Positions 1-9,052 of a DNA stretch of 64,000 nucleotides are shown in pieces; the stretch's first letter is position 1, and each line of letters starts with the position of its first letter. Source of the stretch: Laguncularia racemosa (Eukaryota; Streptophyta; Magnoliopsida; Myrtales; Combretaceae). The notes beneath the pieces were generated by a model. The model did no database searches, was not told the DNA's origin, and saw only the letters and a program-made list of their open reading frames with translations. The stretch spans positions 1 to 64,000 of the forward strand of contig JBBMOL010000181.1 of assembly GCA_037954665.1 (NCBI GenBank). Reading direction: 5' to 3'. The position numbers were made by a program, and so were the translations under genes.

Positions 1-383
1 TGTTTGTTTTTTTCCGCGACTTTATGATGTTATGTCATTTTAGGCTTTTATTATTATGAGTTGTAAACCCTAATATAAGCTTCTAGGGTTGAGAACAGAA
101 CATAGAACACACATACAAGGTTGAATAACACATTTTGAGAGAATTCCTCTCTTGGTTCTCTAAAGAACTTCTCTTGAACTTATCGGATTTCTTCCATAGC
201 GTTCATCCTGACTTATGAATCGGTCTTTCATCCCGATTGTGGCGTCTACAGAATATACCAAGGTTCTTGCCTCACTTATAGGCAATAGGTCGCGGTTCCA
301 CTCGTTTGTTTTTGGCATCTTAGGTTGCAAATTCCGAATGTATTGGTATTGGGTTTCGTCACACGTGGGCGTGGTTCGTATCA
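1..383 (+). repeat. Element A 5' LTR, right part (left part outside window)
   Basis: Matches 31737-32095 almost base for base, apart from a duplicated stretch near 210 (extra bases around 'cctgacttatgaatcggtcttt'). It ends ...TTCGTATCA at 383, just ahead of the primer-binding site, which fixes the LTR boundary. The full 3' copy is 732 bp, so roughly half of this LTR lies upstream of the window. Confidence 0.9.
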
Positions 384-889
384 GTTTGGTATCAGAGCCT
401 AGGTTTGTTAAACATTAGTTCTGTTTGAGGAAGGTAACATCAAAACCCTAACTCCAATCGTTCATATCAATTGTTCATATCAAGTTTCGTGTTGTCATAG
501 ATTCGTACTCAAGTTCATAGTGTTAATTGTTTTCTAGAGAGTGTAGTGCATCCTATTAATTTTGTTACAAACAAAAAAAGAAAAAAGAAAATCACGACAA
601 AAGAAAAACAAACGTGAACAAGAACAAAGCAAAGGCAACAAAAAGGAAAGAAAAAGAGGAAAATTTCGAGCCCCTAGAGTTGTGTTGAATTCTACGGAAG
701 GGATTGGTGTAGTTTAGGTTAGTTCCAAGAGAATTGAGAAGAGGAATTGGTGAGTTGATATCATCATTGCTTGTGAGAATACACGAGTGATTGTAGGATA
801 TCATTCTTTGAGTGAAACACGTAAGGGAGTGAATCGTGAGGCTTAATCATATATATTTGTGTTAGTACTAACATTTTACTGCAGGAACT
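384..889 (+). other. Element A leader between LTR and gag
   Basis: Untranslated leader holding the PBS, then A/G-rich DNA (about 570-660) with no credible ORF. The gag start codon at 890 follows 'ctgcaggaact'. Short overlapping frames here are chance readings. Confidence 0.7.
387..398 (+). other. Primer-binding site of element A (initiator Met tRNA type)
   Basis: TGGTATCAGAGC, three bases after the LTR end. This is the standard complement of the plant initiator-Met tRNA 3' end used by chromoviruses. The same 12-mer occurs on the minus strand in elements D, E and F. Confidence 0.9.
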
Positions 890-1654
890 ATGTCGAGGCA
901 ACATTCTCCTAAAGGTGAGAGGGGAAGGTTTGATGCTAGGTTAGTGATTGAGGCGTTGAGGAGTGAGATGAAGAGGATGTTTCAAGAGGGCATGGAACAA
1001 ATTCATGGGACGGTGGAGCAAAAACTAAAGCAATCTAAAAACGTCTTCCAAGGGCGTAAGAGAGAGAGTTGTTCTAAGAGAGTACAAAGGGGTGGAGATG
1101 AAATGTTTGATGATGAATTTGATGAACCTTTTGTCGGGAGTTATAGAGGTTATGGTGGTAGGAATAGAGGAACTAGGGATTGGGAAGATAGAGGAGATAG
1201 GAATAGAGAGGATAATCAATTGAGTAGTATAAAGATGAAGATTCCTCCTTTCCAAGGGAAGAATGATCCCGAGGCGTACTTAGAGTGGGAGAAGAAGGTA
1301 GAGATGGTGTTTGATTGTCACAATATAGTGGGAGAAAGAAAGTGAAGCTTGCTGCCATTAAGTTTTCAGATTATGCCATAGTGTGGTGGGATCAACTGAT
1401 GTTGAATCGAAGAAGGAATGGAAAACCACCTATTAAGTCTTGGGAAGAGATGAAAAGGGTGATGAAGAAGCGGTTTGTGCCTGCGTATTACTATCATGAA
1501 TTGCACAACAAATTGCAAACTTTTAAGTAGGGAAGCCGAAGTGTGGATGAGTATTTCAAGGAGATGGAGGTTACTATGATTAGGGCTAATGTAGAGGAGG
1601 ATAGAGAGGCTACCAAGGCTAGGTTTCTTGTTGGGTTGAATAGAGAGATACATT
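890..1654 (+). pseudogene. Element A gag (capsid) N-terminal part, broken and truncated
   Basis: Gag structural protein that would form the cytoplasmic virus-like particle. It opens with a charged, Arg/Gly/Asp-rich N-terminus (residues about 1-115), followed by the start of the retrotransposon gag fold (IPPFQGKNDPEAYLEWEKKVE; WW in 'IVWWDQL'; 'WEEMKRVMKKRFVP'). A frameshift near 1320 moves the frame, there is a TAG at 1528, and the frame then reads 'RSVDEYFKEME' until about 1654. There Athila 3' UTR sequence begins at a non-LTR break. The rest of gag, the zinc knuckle and the protease of A are absent. The same fold is seen in element D gag, which supports a CRM-like source. Confidence 0.85.
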
Positions 1655-1665
1655 AATTGGGTGTA

Positions 1666-2063
1666 TAAAAGATGTATAAAAGGGAGAATATCTAGCAAAG
1701 AGCTTATACTATATGCTTTTACTTTATGTTGCAAGGATTATATGTTTGCTAATGTCCAATGAAGTTTAATTGGGTGTTTTTCCTTAATGGATTAAGTATT
1801 TACTTTTGGAATAAAAATTCTTTTGCTAAACATGAGGATTAAAGTTTGTTTTGTTTAGATTAGCTATTGAATTTTGTCCAAAGTAATTTGATCACAGGAA
1901 ACCAATTGGGTTGAAGTAGTAGACATTAAATTACAAGTCATGAATTACAAATGAATAGATGCTTGGAATGATGAAAAGAAAGCTTGTATAATTTATGATA
2001 GATTTCTCAATTGATTTGATGCAATTGCTTGAGGACAAGCAAGAGTTTAAGTGTGGGGGAATT
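1666..2063 (+). other. 3' UTR remnant of an Athila-type element (B/M family)
   Basis: Nearly identical to 7031-7426 and similar to 13208-13602, i.e. the last 400 bp before a B/M-family 3' LTR. It joins A gag at a short repeated string (TGTATAAAAG), not at an LTR edge, which points to illegitimate recombination. It contains the PPT-side hairpin (TTGCTTG 2025-2031, AGGA, CAAGCAA 2036-2042) and purine tract. Confidence 0.8.
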
Positions 2064-3689
2064 TGATAGAGCCATTTTATACTCAATCTTTATAGTATAA
2101 ATTGTGTTAAATTATTATTGATTTTATAGAAATCATAAGGAAATGGTACTTTAATTCTATCATCGTGATAAATCAGGTTAAATGGAGTCAAGGATGCTAA
2201 TTCAAGTATTTTAGAGAAGTCATCTACAACTTGGATCAAGACAAGAAATTACACCACCGGAGGAAGCACGGTTTGAGGCACGGCCAAGGTTCAAACCGTG
2301 TTACACACTGGATAAGAAGGCGAAAATGAGGTTTTTGAACAAAGAGAGACACGGCTTAAGGCACGGCCGTGGTGGAACCCGTGGGATAAACCGTGCTTGA
2401 AGCCGTGGTGGAAGATAGATGTGCCAAGGATGAGAAAGTGTGGAACATCAACCAGATGAAGACACGGCTTGAAATCTAGCCGTGGGTGTAACCGTGCTAC
2501 ACACTGGACACGGATGAAGACTTGAAGATTATGCACAGACGAAGGCACGGCTTGAAATCTTGCCGTGTGTGTAACCGTGGTTCACACTGGGCGCGGTTGA
2601 AGACTTGAAGAATATGCACAGAGGATGGCACGGCTTAACCCACGGCCGTGTGGTGGGGCGTGCCAGGCAGACGTATCTTCACTTCTCGAAATCTACTTGA
2701 AAAAGGAAAGATATTTTCGTATCTTGCTAGCAAAAGATCACATGCTATCCATCTAATAGTATAAATAGAGCCAACCCTAGAGGGTTAGGACAACTTTTGA
2801 ATCTTTGGATCTTGAAGAACCTTGGATCATCTTGGAGGCAGAGTAAGCAACCGGGTTCATTATGTTTTTACTTTTTATTTTCGTTTTATTGATGAACATG
2901 TGTAGCTAAGCTACTTTTCTAGCCAAAGGGTCATAGATGTTTAATTCTCCACGAATTGTGAGGTCTAATTGACTTGTATTTATTCTATTCTTTGCTTTCG
3001 GGTATTCATATATCTTCTGATCATTTTGTCATTATTATCTTTGTTGATTGGTATGAATAGAGCTCTTCTACTCAATTAGCAAGTTAATATATTGTCAACT
3101 AGCACGTCAAATCCGTGATTGTTTGATTGTTCTAGTCTTAGTGACACAATAACATGTTTGGTTATAAAAGAGATGATCGAATTCATGTTATGGAGGTGTG
3201 TGATCATGTTTAAATAGGTTATCTTATAATCTACTGGCATGAATTGGTGGTCTCTCTAGATCTTAATGCTATTGATAGATTAAATCCTAAGCGCTTGTCT
3301 AAGGGTTGTTTAATCAATAAGAGAAATAATTCAAAGCGCTTGTCTGAGGTTATAGAGGAAGTAAGGAGAGATAGGTTGTTAGAGCTTGTTAATAACCATA
3401 ACCAATTTATCTAGAACAAGAATAGAGAACATTTGCATCGATGATCAATTCCTAGAATGAAACCATCTTGATTCCTTTGGCTAGGCTTTTACCAATATCT
3501 AATTTTCTTACCTTGTTTTACTTTATTTGATTCACAAACAAAATCCCCCCATTTTCCTTTTTCTTATTGTTCTCTTTGAATAGAAATATCTTTACCAATC
3601 CCTGTGGATTCGACCCTACTCACCACTATATGCAAATCATATAATTGTCTAGGAGTAGGTTTTGTTTTTGTTGGATTCGACACCCATCA
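2064..3689 (+). repeat. B/M-family LTR (left LTR of B2), short subtype, recombinant
   Basis: 1626 bp, TGATAGAGCC...CACCCATCA. It is the same length as 7427-9052, with about 1% differences by eye. A PPT precedes it and a tRNA-Asp-type PBS follows it, a combination no single element has, so it is best read as a recombinant of one element's 3' LTR and another's 5' LTR. It holds a run of CACGG/CCGTG motifs (2265-2660) and a TATA box (TATAAATAG at 2760). It lacks a block of about 115 bp found in the 1.74-kb subtype (37803, 43245, 13603). Confidence 0.85.
2760..2768 (+). promoter_or_regulatory. TATA box in B/M-family LTR
   Basis: TATAAATAG in the LTR, shared at 8123, 14401, 38594 and 44036. It lies after the CACGG motif array and is followed by CCAACCCTAGAGGG, a plausible start region for LTR transcription. 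Inferred from motif and position only. Confidence 0.6.
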
Positions 3690-3694
3690 ACTTT

Positions 3695-3712
3695 TAGCGC
3701 CGTTGCCGGGGA
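3695..3712 (+). other. Primer-binding site of B2 (tRNA-Asp type)
   Basis: TAGCGCCGTTGCCGGGGA, one change from the Athila-type TGGCGCCGTTGCCGGGGA. It begins six bases after the LTR end. Confidence 0.85.
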
Positions 3713-3853
3713 TTGGTGTCAAATTTATTTCTATTCTTGTATGACTCGTTCTTCTCAGACAGGTGAACTAACTTATAATCCGGAGATTAAGAAGACTCTA
3801 AAGAGGCTGCGACGAGAAGCTAGGTCATCCCCGGACCGAACTTAGTATCGGAC

Positions 3854-6040
3854 TTGTCTGATTCATCCCTTGATTCTGAAAAAGTGGACGATATGGCAAA
3901 TCTGGAGAGAACCTTAAGGGAGTTGGTTGCACCGGATGTGAATCAACAACCACTTTGTATTCACTACCCCGAACTAGCCGTGGAATTCGAATTGAAATCT
4001 GGGTTGATACATCTGCTACCTACATTTCATGGTCTTGAGAATGAAGATCCTCATAAGCATTTGAAAGAGTTCGATATAGTGTGTTCTAGTATGAGGCCGC
4101 AAGGAATAACTGACGATCAAATCAAGCTTCGTGCTTTTCCATTTTCTTTAAGTACTAAAGCTAAAGATTGGTTGTTTTATTTGCCTCCAGGTTCTATCAC
4201 CACTTGGACAGATATGGTAAGGCTCTTCTTGGACAAATTCTTCCCCGCATCCAGAGCCGCTGGTATAAGAAGAGAAATTTGTGGTATAAAACAAAGGGAC
4301 ACCGAGACTCTTCATGAGTATTGGGAAAGGTTCAAGCAACTGTGTGCAAGCTGCCCACAACATAGGATATCCGAACAACTCCTCATCCAATATCTCTACG
4401 AAGGCCTACTTCCGATGGAAAGAAAGATGATGGATGCTGCAAGTAGAGGTGCCATAGTAAACAAAACCCCTGGTCAAGCTAGGGAATTGATCTCCATTAT
4501 GGCTGCCAATTCGCAACAATTTGGGTATAGGCATGATGCATCTTCAAGGAAGGTAAATGAGGTAAATGTGTCTAACCTTGAACATCAAATTTCTAATCTT
4601 AACTCCCTTGTGCAGCATCTAGCTCTTGGAAATACCCAACAGGTGAAAGCTTGTGGAATTTGTGCTGCTCCTAGTCATCCGATCGACATGTGTCCCACAT
4701 TGCAAGATGACAACCATGAACACGCCAATGCTGTAGGCGGATTCCCAGGACAGCCACAAAGGAAATATGATCCCTATTCAAACACTTACAATCTCGGATG
4801 GAGGGATCATCCTAACTTCCGATATGACAATAACCCTCAACATGTCCAACAATTCCAGCCAAAGCCATCACACCACGTACCCCAAGCTCCTTCCACTTCA
4901 GGTATGCCCCTTGAGGATATTGTTAAGTCTCTAGCTGTGAATACCAAACAATTTCAGGAGGAAACAAAGCAAAGCATTCAAAACTTGGAGCATCAGGTAA
5001 GCCAACTTGCTTTAGCTATCAATAGGTTAGAAACTCAAGGTAAGTTACCTTCTCAAACTATTACAAACCCGATGCAAAGCGTTAATGCAATTTCCTTGAG
5101 AAGTGGAACAGAATTGCAAGGATCAAATAAGAAAGGAAATCTGTCTAACCTTGAGGAAGAGACCAAGAAAGAGACTTCGACTCCGAGCCAGCAGGGCGAC
5201 CAGATTAGCGAGTCTCTAGATGAGCCATCGAAGGTCACATTGATACCACCTCCTTTCCCATCCAGATTAGCGAAATCCAAGAAGGAAGCGGAAGAAAAAG
5301 AGATTCTGGAAACGTTTCGTAAAGTCGAGGTAAATATTCCTTTACTTGATGCAATTAAGCAAATACCTCACTATGCTAGATTCCTCAAGGACTTGTGCAC
5401 TAACAAAAGGAAGCTGAAAGGCAATGAAAAGATTAGTGTGAGTGAAAATGTTTCAGCTATTATTCAGAAGAAGCTTCCTCCTAAATGTAAGGACCCAGGT
5501 ATGTTCGCCATTCCTTGCAAAATAGGTAGTCTTGGAATCGCTAAAGCCATGTGTGATCTAGGAGCTTCTATCAATGTCATGCCTTTGTCTGTTTATCAAC
5601 GTTTAAATGTTGGTCCTTTAAAGGAAACGGGTATTATTGTTCAACTTGCTGATAGGTCCAATGTTTATCCTGAGGGAGTTCTAGAGGATGTTTTAGTTCA
5701 AGTCAATGGGTTAGTTTTTCCTGCTGATTTTTATGTGCTTGACATGGACGATAGTGATTCTCATACTTCATCACTGATATTATTAGGGCGACCATTCCTT
5801 AAGACTTCTAAAACGAAAATCGATGTAAATGATGGCACCCTCACTATGGAGTTTGATGGTGAAGTGATTAAATTTCATATTTATGATGCCATGAAACACC
5901 CTAACGATATCTCCCCTGTTTTTGTTGCGGATGTTATTAACCCATCTCCTGTTTTTGTTGCGGATATTATTAACCCATCACCTCAGGCACCAAGGCTGGA
6001 ATCTAAATCCTTATCCGAATATTTAGCCAGGAACGTCTAG
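3854..6040 (+). CDS. B2 Gag-protease polyprotein (Athila-type)
   Basis: Forms the particle and carries the protease. From residue about 20: capsid region starting MANLERTLREL, 'HLKEFDIVCSS', 'FPFSLSTKAKDWLFYLPPGS' and 'LHEYWERFKQLCASCPQH' (the retrotransposon gag fold). Then a CX2CX4HX4C zinc knuckle (CGICAAPSHPIDMC, about residue 274), a Gln-rich coiled stretch, a basic linker, and a retropepsin-like domain near the end (MCDLGASINVMP; flap-side LILLGRPFL). The natural start is probably ATG 3741 (MTRSSQTGEL), but a one-base loss near 3833 breaks that frame. Met at 3893 (MANLERTL) is the first good in-frame start. The tail repeats SPVFVADVINP in tandem. No RT follows: the stop is reached after 'LSEYLARNV'. 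Confidence 0.85.
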   Translation: MSDSSLDSEKVDDMANLERTLRELVAPDVNQQPLCIHYPELAVEFELKSGLIHLLPTFHGLENEDPHKHLKEFDIVCSSMRPQGITDDQIKLRAFPFSLSTKAKDWLFYLPPGSITTWTDMVRLFLDKFFPASRAAGIRREICGIKQRDTETLHEYWERFKQLCASCPQHRISEQLLIQYLYEGLLPMERKMMDAASRGAIVNKTPGQARELISIMAANSQQFGYRHDASSRKVNEVNVSNLEHQISNLNSLVQHLALGNTQQVKACGICAAPSHPIDMCPTLQDDNHEHANAVGGFPGQPQRKYDPYSNTYNLGWRDHPNFRYDNNPQHVQQFQPKPSHHVPQAPSTSGMPLEDIVKSLAVNTKQFQEETKQSIQNLEHQVSQLALAINRLETQGKLPSQTITNPMQSVNAISLRSGTELQGSNKKGNLSNLEEETKKETSTPSQQGDQISESLDEPSKVTLIPPPFPSRLAKSKKEAEEKEILETFRKVEVNIPLLDAIKQIPHYARFLKDLCTNKRKLKGNEKISVSENVSAIIQKKLPPKCKDPGMFAIPCKIGSLGIAKAMCDLGASINVMPLSVYQRLNVGPLKETGIIVQLADRSNVYPEGVLEDVLVQVNGLVFPADFYVLDMDDSDSHTSSLILLGRPFLKTSKTKIDVNDGTLTMEFDGEVIKFHIYDAMKHPNDISPVFVADVINPSPVFVADIINPSPQAPRLESKSLSEYLARNV

Positions 6041-6065
6041 CCAAAGACATTAAAGAAAGGCGCTT

Positions 6066-6083
6066 CATGGGAGGCAACCCATG
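6066..6083 (+). other. Post-stop hairpin of B2
   Basis: CATGGGAGGCAACCCATG: six-base stem, AGGCAA loop, 26 bases after the gag-protease stop and preceded by GGCGCTT. Confidence 0.65.
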
Positions 6084-6340
6084 TAAAAAAAAAAAAAAAA
6101 AGTTTTGTTCTGCATTAGTTTTGGTTTGTTTTAGTTTTGTTTTGTTTTAGTTTAGTTTGTTTTGATTTTAGTGTAGTTTTAAACTCTTTGGATCGGCTGC
6201 AGCAAGGATACATATCATTAGATGACACTTTCCAGAGCTTAAAGGGAGCACTCCAATACCAGGGAAGTACCAATATTTCCTCTCTCTTATTCTCTAATGT
6301 CCTTTGTGTTGTTAATTCCTCTTCAATTGTGCTGAATTAG

Positions 6341-6382
6341 GAACAGTGAGGACACTGTTCAAGCTAAGTGTAGGGGAGAGGA
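6341..6382 (+). other. Internal hairpin-purine module of B2
   Basis: GAACAGTGAGGACACTGTTC forms an eight-base perfect stem with an AGGA loop. AAGCTAAGTGTAGGGGAGAG follows. Confidence 0.65.
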
Positions 6383-7387
6383 TAATAAAATATAGAGAAT
6401 AGAGAACTAACTTATACTCTGAATGTTTGTCCTTAAGTAATTTTAAGCCAATTTTTTTCAAAATTATCATGAAATCTAGAGATTGTACTAAATGTTGTAA
6501 TAAGCATCTACAAAATGTGAAATTGACTTGTTCAAATGTTTTACTCACCCACTGCTGTGATTAGAATACATGGTTAAAATTAAGTAGTGAAATCTTTAAG
6601 AAACAAATTTACCTTGTATTTAGCTTTAGGATTGGAAGTCTAAGAGTAAGTCGAGTCCTTAAGTGAAAAATAAACAAGTTTACTTCTAGGTTATATTAGC
6701 TACTGTATACTCTTTGAAGTTGTTTGTAAAGCAATCATAACACTTAGTGAAAAAAAAAAAAGAATCAAGCATAGCCATTACTCCAATGATTCAACTAATT
6801 GAGTTAAGAGTATTCAAACTTGAATGTTAGAGTGAGGAAGAGTCCGTAGGGGTATCTTAAAACCCGGTCACTTGAGTGATGAGCTCGGGAGGTTGCCGAC
6901 TCAATGAACTCACTATAACGATAAGGGCGAAAAAGGCGAAAGTTCATGAAAAGAAGCGGGCAAAAACTCGTCAAAACAGATGCTTGAATAAATCAAAAGA
7001 ACATGAATGTAAACATTCATTGAATAAAACAAAGATGTATAAAAGGGAAAATATCTAGCAAAGAGCTTATACTATATGGTTTTACTTTATGTTGCAAGGA
7101 TTATATGTTTGCTAATGTCCAATGAAGTTTAATTGGGTGTTTTTCCTTAGTGGATTAAGTATTTACTTTTGGAATAAAAATTCTTTTGCTAAACATGAGG
7201 ATTAAAGTTTGTTTCGTTTAGATTAGCTATTGAATTTTGTCCAAAGTAATTTGATCACAGGAAACCAATTGGGTTGAAGTAGTAGACATTAAATTACAAG
7301 TCATGAATTACAAATGAATAGATGCTTGGAATGATGAAAAGAAAGCTTGTATAATTTATGATAGATTTCTCAATTGATTTGATGCAA

Positions 7388-7426
7388 TTGCTTGAGGACA
7401 AGCAAGAGTTTAAGTGTGGGGGAATT
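7388..7426 (+). other. Terminal hairpin plus PPT of B2
   Basis: TTGCTTG-AGGA-CAAGCAA hairpin (7388-7405), then AAGTGTGGGGGAATT running into the LTR start TGATAGAG. The purine tract is the expected plus-strand primer. Confidence 0.75.
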
Positions 7427-9052
7427 TGATAGAGCCATTTTATACTCAATCTTTATAGTATAAATTGTGTTAAATTATTATTGATTTTATAGAAATCATA
7501 AGGAAATGGTACTTTAATTCTATCATCGTGATAAATCAGGTTAAATGGAGTCAAGGATGCTAATTCAAGTATTTTAGAGAAGTCATCTACAACTTGGATC
7601 AAGACAAGAAATTACACCACCGGAGGAAGCACGGTTTGAGGCACGGCCAAGGTTCAAACCGTGTTACACACTGGACAAGAAGGCGAAAATGAGGTTTTTG
7701 AACAAAGAGAGACACGGCTTAAGGCACGGCCGTGGTGGAACACGTGGGATAAACCGTGCTTGAAGCCGTGGTGGAAGATAGATGTGCCAAGGAGAAGAAA
7801 GTGTGGAACATCAACCAGATGAAGACACGGCTTGAAATCTAGCCGTGGGTGTAACCGTGCTACACACTGGACACGGATGAAGACTTGAAGATTATGCACA
7901 GACGAAGGCACGGCTTGAAATCTTGCCGTGTGTGTAACCGTGGTTCACATTGGGCGCGGTTGAAGACTTGAAGAATATGCACAGAGGATGGCACGGCTTA
8001 ACCCACGGCCGTGTGGTGGGGCGTGCCAGGCAGACGTATCTTCACTTCTCGAAATCTACTTGAAAAAGGAAAGATATTTTCGTATCTTGCTAGCAAAAGA
8101 TCACATGCTATCCATCTAATAGTATAAATAGAGCCAACCCTAGAGGGTTAGGACAACTTTTGAATCTTTGGATCTTGAAGAACCTTGGATCATCTTGGAG
8201 GCAGAGCAAGCAACTGGGTTCATTATGTTTTTACTTTTTATTTTCGTTTTATTGATGAACATGTGTAGCTAAGCTACTTTTCTAGCCAAAGGGTCATAGA
8301 TGTTTAATTCTCCACGAATTGTGAGGTTTAATTGACTTGTATTTATTCTATTCTTTGCTTTCGGGTATTCGTATATCTTCTGATCGTTTTGTCAATATTA
8401 TCTTTGTTGATTGGTATGAATAGAGCTCTTCTACTCAATTAGCAAGTTAATATATTGTCAACTAGCACGTCAAATCCGTAATTGTTTGATTGTTCTAGTC
8501 TTAGTGACACAATAACATGTTTGGTTATAAAAGAGATGATCGAATTCATGTTATGGAGGTGTGTGATCATGTGTAAATAGGTTATCTTATAATCTACTGG
8601 CATGAATTGGTGGTCTCTCTAGATCTTAATGCTATTGATAGATTAAATCCTAAGCGCTTGTCTAAGGGTTGTTTAATCAATAAGAGAAATAATTCAAAGC
8701 GCTTGTCTGAGGTTATCGAGGAAGTAAGGAGAGATAGGTTGTTAGAGCTTGTTAATAACCATAACCAATTTATCTAGAACAAGAATAGAGAACATTTGCA
8801 TCGATGATCAATTCCTAGAATTAAACCATCTTGATTCCTTTGGCTAGGCTTTTACCAATATCTGATTTTCTTACCTTGTTTTACTTTATTTGATTCACAA
8901 ACAAAATCCCCCCATTTTCCTTTTTCTTATTATTCTCTTTGAATAGAAATATCTTTACCAATCCCTGTGGATTCGACCCTACTCACCACTATATGCAAAT
9001 CATATAATTGTCTAGGAGTAGGTTTTATTTTTGTTGGATTCGACACCCATCA
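7427..9052 (+). repeat. B2 3' LTR (short subtype)
   Basis: 1626 bp, TGATAGAGCC...CACCCATCA, partner of 2064-3689. I counted about 17 differences by eye (about 1%). TATAAATAG is at 8123. Directly after it the sequence continues as M coding sequence (ISPVFVVDVID), so this LTR is followed neither by a PBS nor by non-element DNA. Confidence 0.85.

Larger units (their letters stand above)
6041..7426 (+). other. B2 3' untranslated region
   Basis: No supported ORF. It contains the post-stop hairpin (6066-6083), poly-A/T-rich DNA, the internal hairpin-purine module (6341-6382), a conserved block with a GAG/CUC stem (6845-6945) and the terminal module at the LTR. Collinear with 12224-13602 (M) and 41864-43244 (B). 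Confidence 0.75.
2064..9052 (+). mobile_element. Element B2: non-autonomous Athila-type element with gag-protease only
   Basis: LTR (2064), PBS (3695), one gag-protease frame (to 6040), 3' UTR with both hairpin/purine modules, LTR (to 9052). RT, RNaseH and integrase are absent. Pol codons of element M start directly after the right LTR (9053, 'tatct'), in the frame that B and B2 have at the gag end. B2 therefore appears inserted in the gag/pol linker of M. The expected left TSD and M's gag are missing because the left LTR recombined. Compare element B, which has the same design with an intact TSD. Confidence 0.75.

Noticed and set aside
2265..2660. Regularly spaced palindromic repeats as a possible CRISPR array
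   Set aside because: Units are short (about 10 bp), variable in spacing and lie inside LTRs of a plant retrotransposon. No repeat-spacer structure and no cas genes.
6845..6945. Conserved 3' UTR block as a tRNA-like or snRNA gene
   Set aside because: No cloverleaf or Sm-type features seen. It is kept only as a candidate stem structure within retrotransposon 3' UTRs.
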